Below are positions 61,961 through 64,000 of a DNA stretch of 64,000 nucleotides, in pieces (positions within the stretch are counted from its first letter, which is position 1; every line of letters starts with the position of its first letter). The position numbers were made by a program, and so were the translations under genes. The notes beneath the pieces were generated by a model. The model made no database searches, had not been told where the DNA came from, and saw only the letters and a program-made list of their open reading frames with translations. This stretch comes from Planctomyces sp. SH-PL14 (GTDB taxonomy: Bacteria; Planctomycetota; Planctomycetia; Planctomycetales; Planctomycetaceae). Location: the NCBI RefSeq assembly GCF_001610835.1, contig NZ_CP011270.1, positions 2,994,001 to 3,058,000 on the forward strand, given 5' to 3'.

Positions 61961-64000
61961 GACGACGTCCCCCCGCCCGGCGCTCGACGCCGCCGGAGGC
62001 GATCCACGAGCGGACCGGGACCGAGGAGGCCGATCACCCCCAGCCATGCGGCAGCGCTGAGGGCGGCGCCGACGTAGAACGACCTGGGCGCGTACGTCAT
62101 CCGGACCCGGTGGCGGCCCGCCGGCAGCCTTACGCCGCGCATCGTCCGGTTCGTCTGCAGGAGCGGAACGGAACGGAACGCCTCGTCCCCCGTCGCCACG
62201 GACCCCTTCCAATCCGGAGAGTAGGTGTCGGACAGGACCACCACCCCTTCGGCTCCGAGAACCGCTTCGATCTCCAGCTCGCCCGGCTCGTAGCGAACGA
62301 TCCGGCAGGATTCCGCCGCGTCTGTCTTCGGCCCCCACTGGATCGCCTTCTTCGCAAACTCCGTGGCGAGCGCTGCGTCCTCGACGACCGCCGTCTCGTG
62401 GAGGTCGATCGGGTTCTCGCGTGGGAAGACGAGCTGCATCATGACCGGGAGCCAGCGGTCGCGCTGGCCAGGAGAGATCGGCTCGAGCGGCAGGACCCGA
62501 TGGACGATCCAGGCGGCGGGGAACGGAGCGTCGTTCTTGAGGACGAGCACGCCGGGGGGGAGTCCATCGTCGTCGGTGTTGACCTGCCGCAGCGGCGGCC
62601 CGAAGGGAATGATCGGACTGGCGTCGGGTGCGTCCGAAGGGGGCCAGCTCGTCCGCAGGCCGACGGTGGAGCCCAGGAAACTGTTCGCGTCGGTCATCTT
62701 GTCGACGACGAAGTATTCCGTCCCCCAGGCGTCATACGACCGCCGGGGAGCGAGGAACGCCCCCTTGTCCGGGAGCGGCAGCGTGTCGTACCACGCCTCG
62801 TGCTCGTTGTTGTCGAGCGTCCCGAACGACGCCACGACTCCGATGCGAAGCGGAACGTTCTGCCGCACCACGATCATCCGCCGCTGCCAGTCGACCCGCT
62901 CCTCGAGCGGGTACCGGTCGGGGGGATCGAGCGGGTTGATCCAGCTGTTGGACCGCGCGATCCGGACGGGACGTGCGGACATCCGCCCCTCCTCCTTCGT
63001 CACCCGCTCGATCACGCCGGCGAGTGCGGGAGGCGGGGGCCCTTCCCATTGCCGACGGTCCACCGTGTGGACCAACGGGGCATTGGCGAGTCCGAGATCG
63101 ACCGCCGTGAGAGCCAGGACGATCCAGGCCAGGGCTGAGGAGCCGCTGACGACGCGGCGCAGCCATCCTCCGCCGACATCCGAGGAAGGAAACCGCAGGC
63201 GAACGAGAGCGATCGAAACCAGCGCCACGACGAGCGTCTGGAGGCCCGCCAGGATGATGTCGCGAATTGCCCCCGCGCCGTCGAAGGCAAAGTTCCGGGA
63301 CCGCTTGCGGCTGTTGAGGAGCGTCTGGAACCAGTCCCCCGCGAGCCACGCGAATGCGAGCCACGCCAGGCTCAGAATCGCCAGTCCCCCCAGGATCCGG
63401 ATCCATCGGACGGAGAGGCGGCTCTCCTTCGCCGGGTCCGCCCCGCCGGCCGCGAGGCGATCCAGGCCTTGTGCCGCGAGCAGGCTGAGCCCGCAGTTCG
63501 TCAGCACCATGAGCTTTGCGGGATACCGGAACTCCGAAAACCCCGGCAACAGAATGCTCAGCAGCCAGTACAGCCCGCCGATGCCGCCGTTGACGCTCGT
63601 CGGAGTCTTCCACGGAGATTCCCCCATCCACTCCGACACATGCCGGCCGACCCAGCCGAGACCATAGACACCCCACGACGCGACGAACGTGAGAAGGACG
63701 ATGACGGTGAGCCACCGGCCTCTCACATCCCCCGTTCGGAACCGCAGCGCCGCCAGCGCCAGCAGGAACGTCCACAGGCCGATGTACTGCGAAGGCACCC
63801 ACACCGACGGCTCAGCACCGAGAATGAACATCCACCGGCTGTCGTCGGGGAAATACCGCCCGGTGACGTTCGGCCACAGGAACTCGACGAGCCGCCATGG
63901 CGCGAAGCTGTAGCCGTAAACGGACAGTTCATGCTTCGCCGGGGGAGGAGGATCTCCCACGAGGGCGTCGTACCAGTTTGGCGGCCGACCGGTGTCGGGC
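61957..64000 (-). CDS. YfhO-like polytopic membrane protein (5' end outside the window)
   Basis: At least 681 codons, open to the window edge. A GTG at 63960 exists, but the frame continues upstream with sensible sequence (RPPNWYDALVG), so the true start is outside. Membrane helices alternate with the loop SFAPWRLVEFLWPNVTGRYFP and the motif PGFSEFRYPAKLM. The soluble C-terminal part has ILRYE-type VRYEPGELEIEAVLGAEGVV and LSDTYSPDWKGSV, followed by LPAGRHRVRMTYAPRSFYVG and a final membrane helix. These features fit the YfhO/GtrA-associated membrane family, in which B. subtilis YfhO is a GT-C enzyme adding sugars to lipoteichoic acid-type polymers. Substrate unknown. Coupled to the TMTC-like gene. 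Confidence 0.8.
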   Translation of the reverse strand, partial: PDTGRPPNWYDALVGDPPPPAKHELSVYGYSFAPWRLVEFLWPNVTGRYFPDDSRWMFILGAEPSVWVPSQYIGLWTFLLALAALRFRTGDVRGRWLTVIVLLTFVASWGVYGLGWVGRHVSEWMGESPWKTPTSVNGGIGGLYWLLSILLPGFSEFRYPAKLMVLTNCGLSLLAAQGLDRLAAGGADPAKESRLSVRWIRILGGLAILSLAWLAFAWLAGDWFQTLLNSRKRSRNFAFDGAGAIRDIILAGLQTLVVALVSIALVRLRFPSSDVGGGWLRRVVSGSSALAWIVLALTAVDLGLANAPLVHTVDRRQWEGPPPPALAGVIERVTKEEGRMSARPVRIARSNSWINPLDPPDRYPLEERVDWQRRMIVVRQNVPLRIGVVASFGTLDNNEHEAWYDTLPLPDKGAFLAPRRSYDAWGTEYFVVDKMTDANSFLGSTVGLRTSWPPSDAPDASPIIPFGPPLRQVNTDDDGLPPGVLVLKNDAPFPAAWIVHRVLPLEPISPGQRDRWLPVMMQLVFPRENPIDLHETAVVEDAALATEFAKKAIQWGPKTDAAESCRIVRYEPGELEIEAVLGAEGVVVLSDTYSPDWKGSVATGDEAFRSVPLLQTNRTMRGVRLPAGRHRVRMTYAPRSFYVGAALSAAAWLGVIGLLGPGPLVDRLRRRRAPGGGTSS

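Overview
The window is 64 kb of GC-rich bacterial chromosome. Gene content points to a planctomycete of the Planctomycetaceae type: a DUF1501 protein, a DUF1559 prepilin-like protein, an arylsulfatase, a SCO1-DUF420 fusion, lipoproteins of the LpoB and COG3014 families, a Ser/Thr kinase with zinc ribbon and membrane anchor, and a very large zinc-ribbon/HEAT/propeller protein. This assignment rests on gene families only; no rRNA or tRNA gene was found. The window starts inside an ABC-F gene and ends inside a YfhO-like membrane protein gene.

Layout. 0-7 kb: ABC-F ATPase, a glycosyltransferase and a DUF2334 deacetylase-like gene that overlap tail to tail, an MFS transporter, and a triplicated HTH (terminase small subunit-like) locus. 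7-15 kb: a cupin, a membrane protein, a lower-GC islet with two unrecognised genes, a secreted FAD oxidoreductase and an IS4-type transposase element. 15-25 kb: DUF1501 protein, a 57-residue coiled-coil protein, prfC (RF3), a Gly/His-rich secreted protein, csrA, an ExeA-like ATPase and an FdhF/YdeP molybdopterin oxidoreductase. 25-31 kb: dapA and a three-gene operon (secreted linker protein, NosR-like FMN/Fe-S membrane protein, ApbE flavin transferase). 31-41 kb: tpx, trmD, a DUF457 hydrolase, an aminotransferase, a sulfatase, queA coupled to a CrtI-like oxidoreductase, and rodA. 41-48 kb: a GspK-like protein, a cytochrome-oxidase assembly pair, and an LpoB/COG3014 lipoprotein pair. 48-57 kb: the 1495-residue zinc-ribbon/HEAT/propeller protein with a paralogous partner, DUF1559, and a divergent kinase. 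57-64 kb: a sugar aminotransferase and three polytopic membrane proteins of glycan or sugar-transfer type.

The most striking feature is not a protein. At least twelve copies (full, partial or truncated) of a dispersed repeat of about 310-335 bp sit between genes, in both orientations. Each full copy has two arms related by inversion, each arm containing a G/C hairpin, around a conserved core. Several copies begin or end within 0-10 bases of a stop codon, and one fills the whole gap between two convergent genes. The left-arm sequence also forms the roughly 80-bp inverted ends of the IS4-type element at 13.3-14.9 kb. This suggests the repeats are a MITE-like family mobilised by, or sharing ends with, that transposase, and perhaps reused as transcript 3' ends. 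The second most interesting locus is the flavinylation operon at 26.7-30.4 kb.
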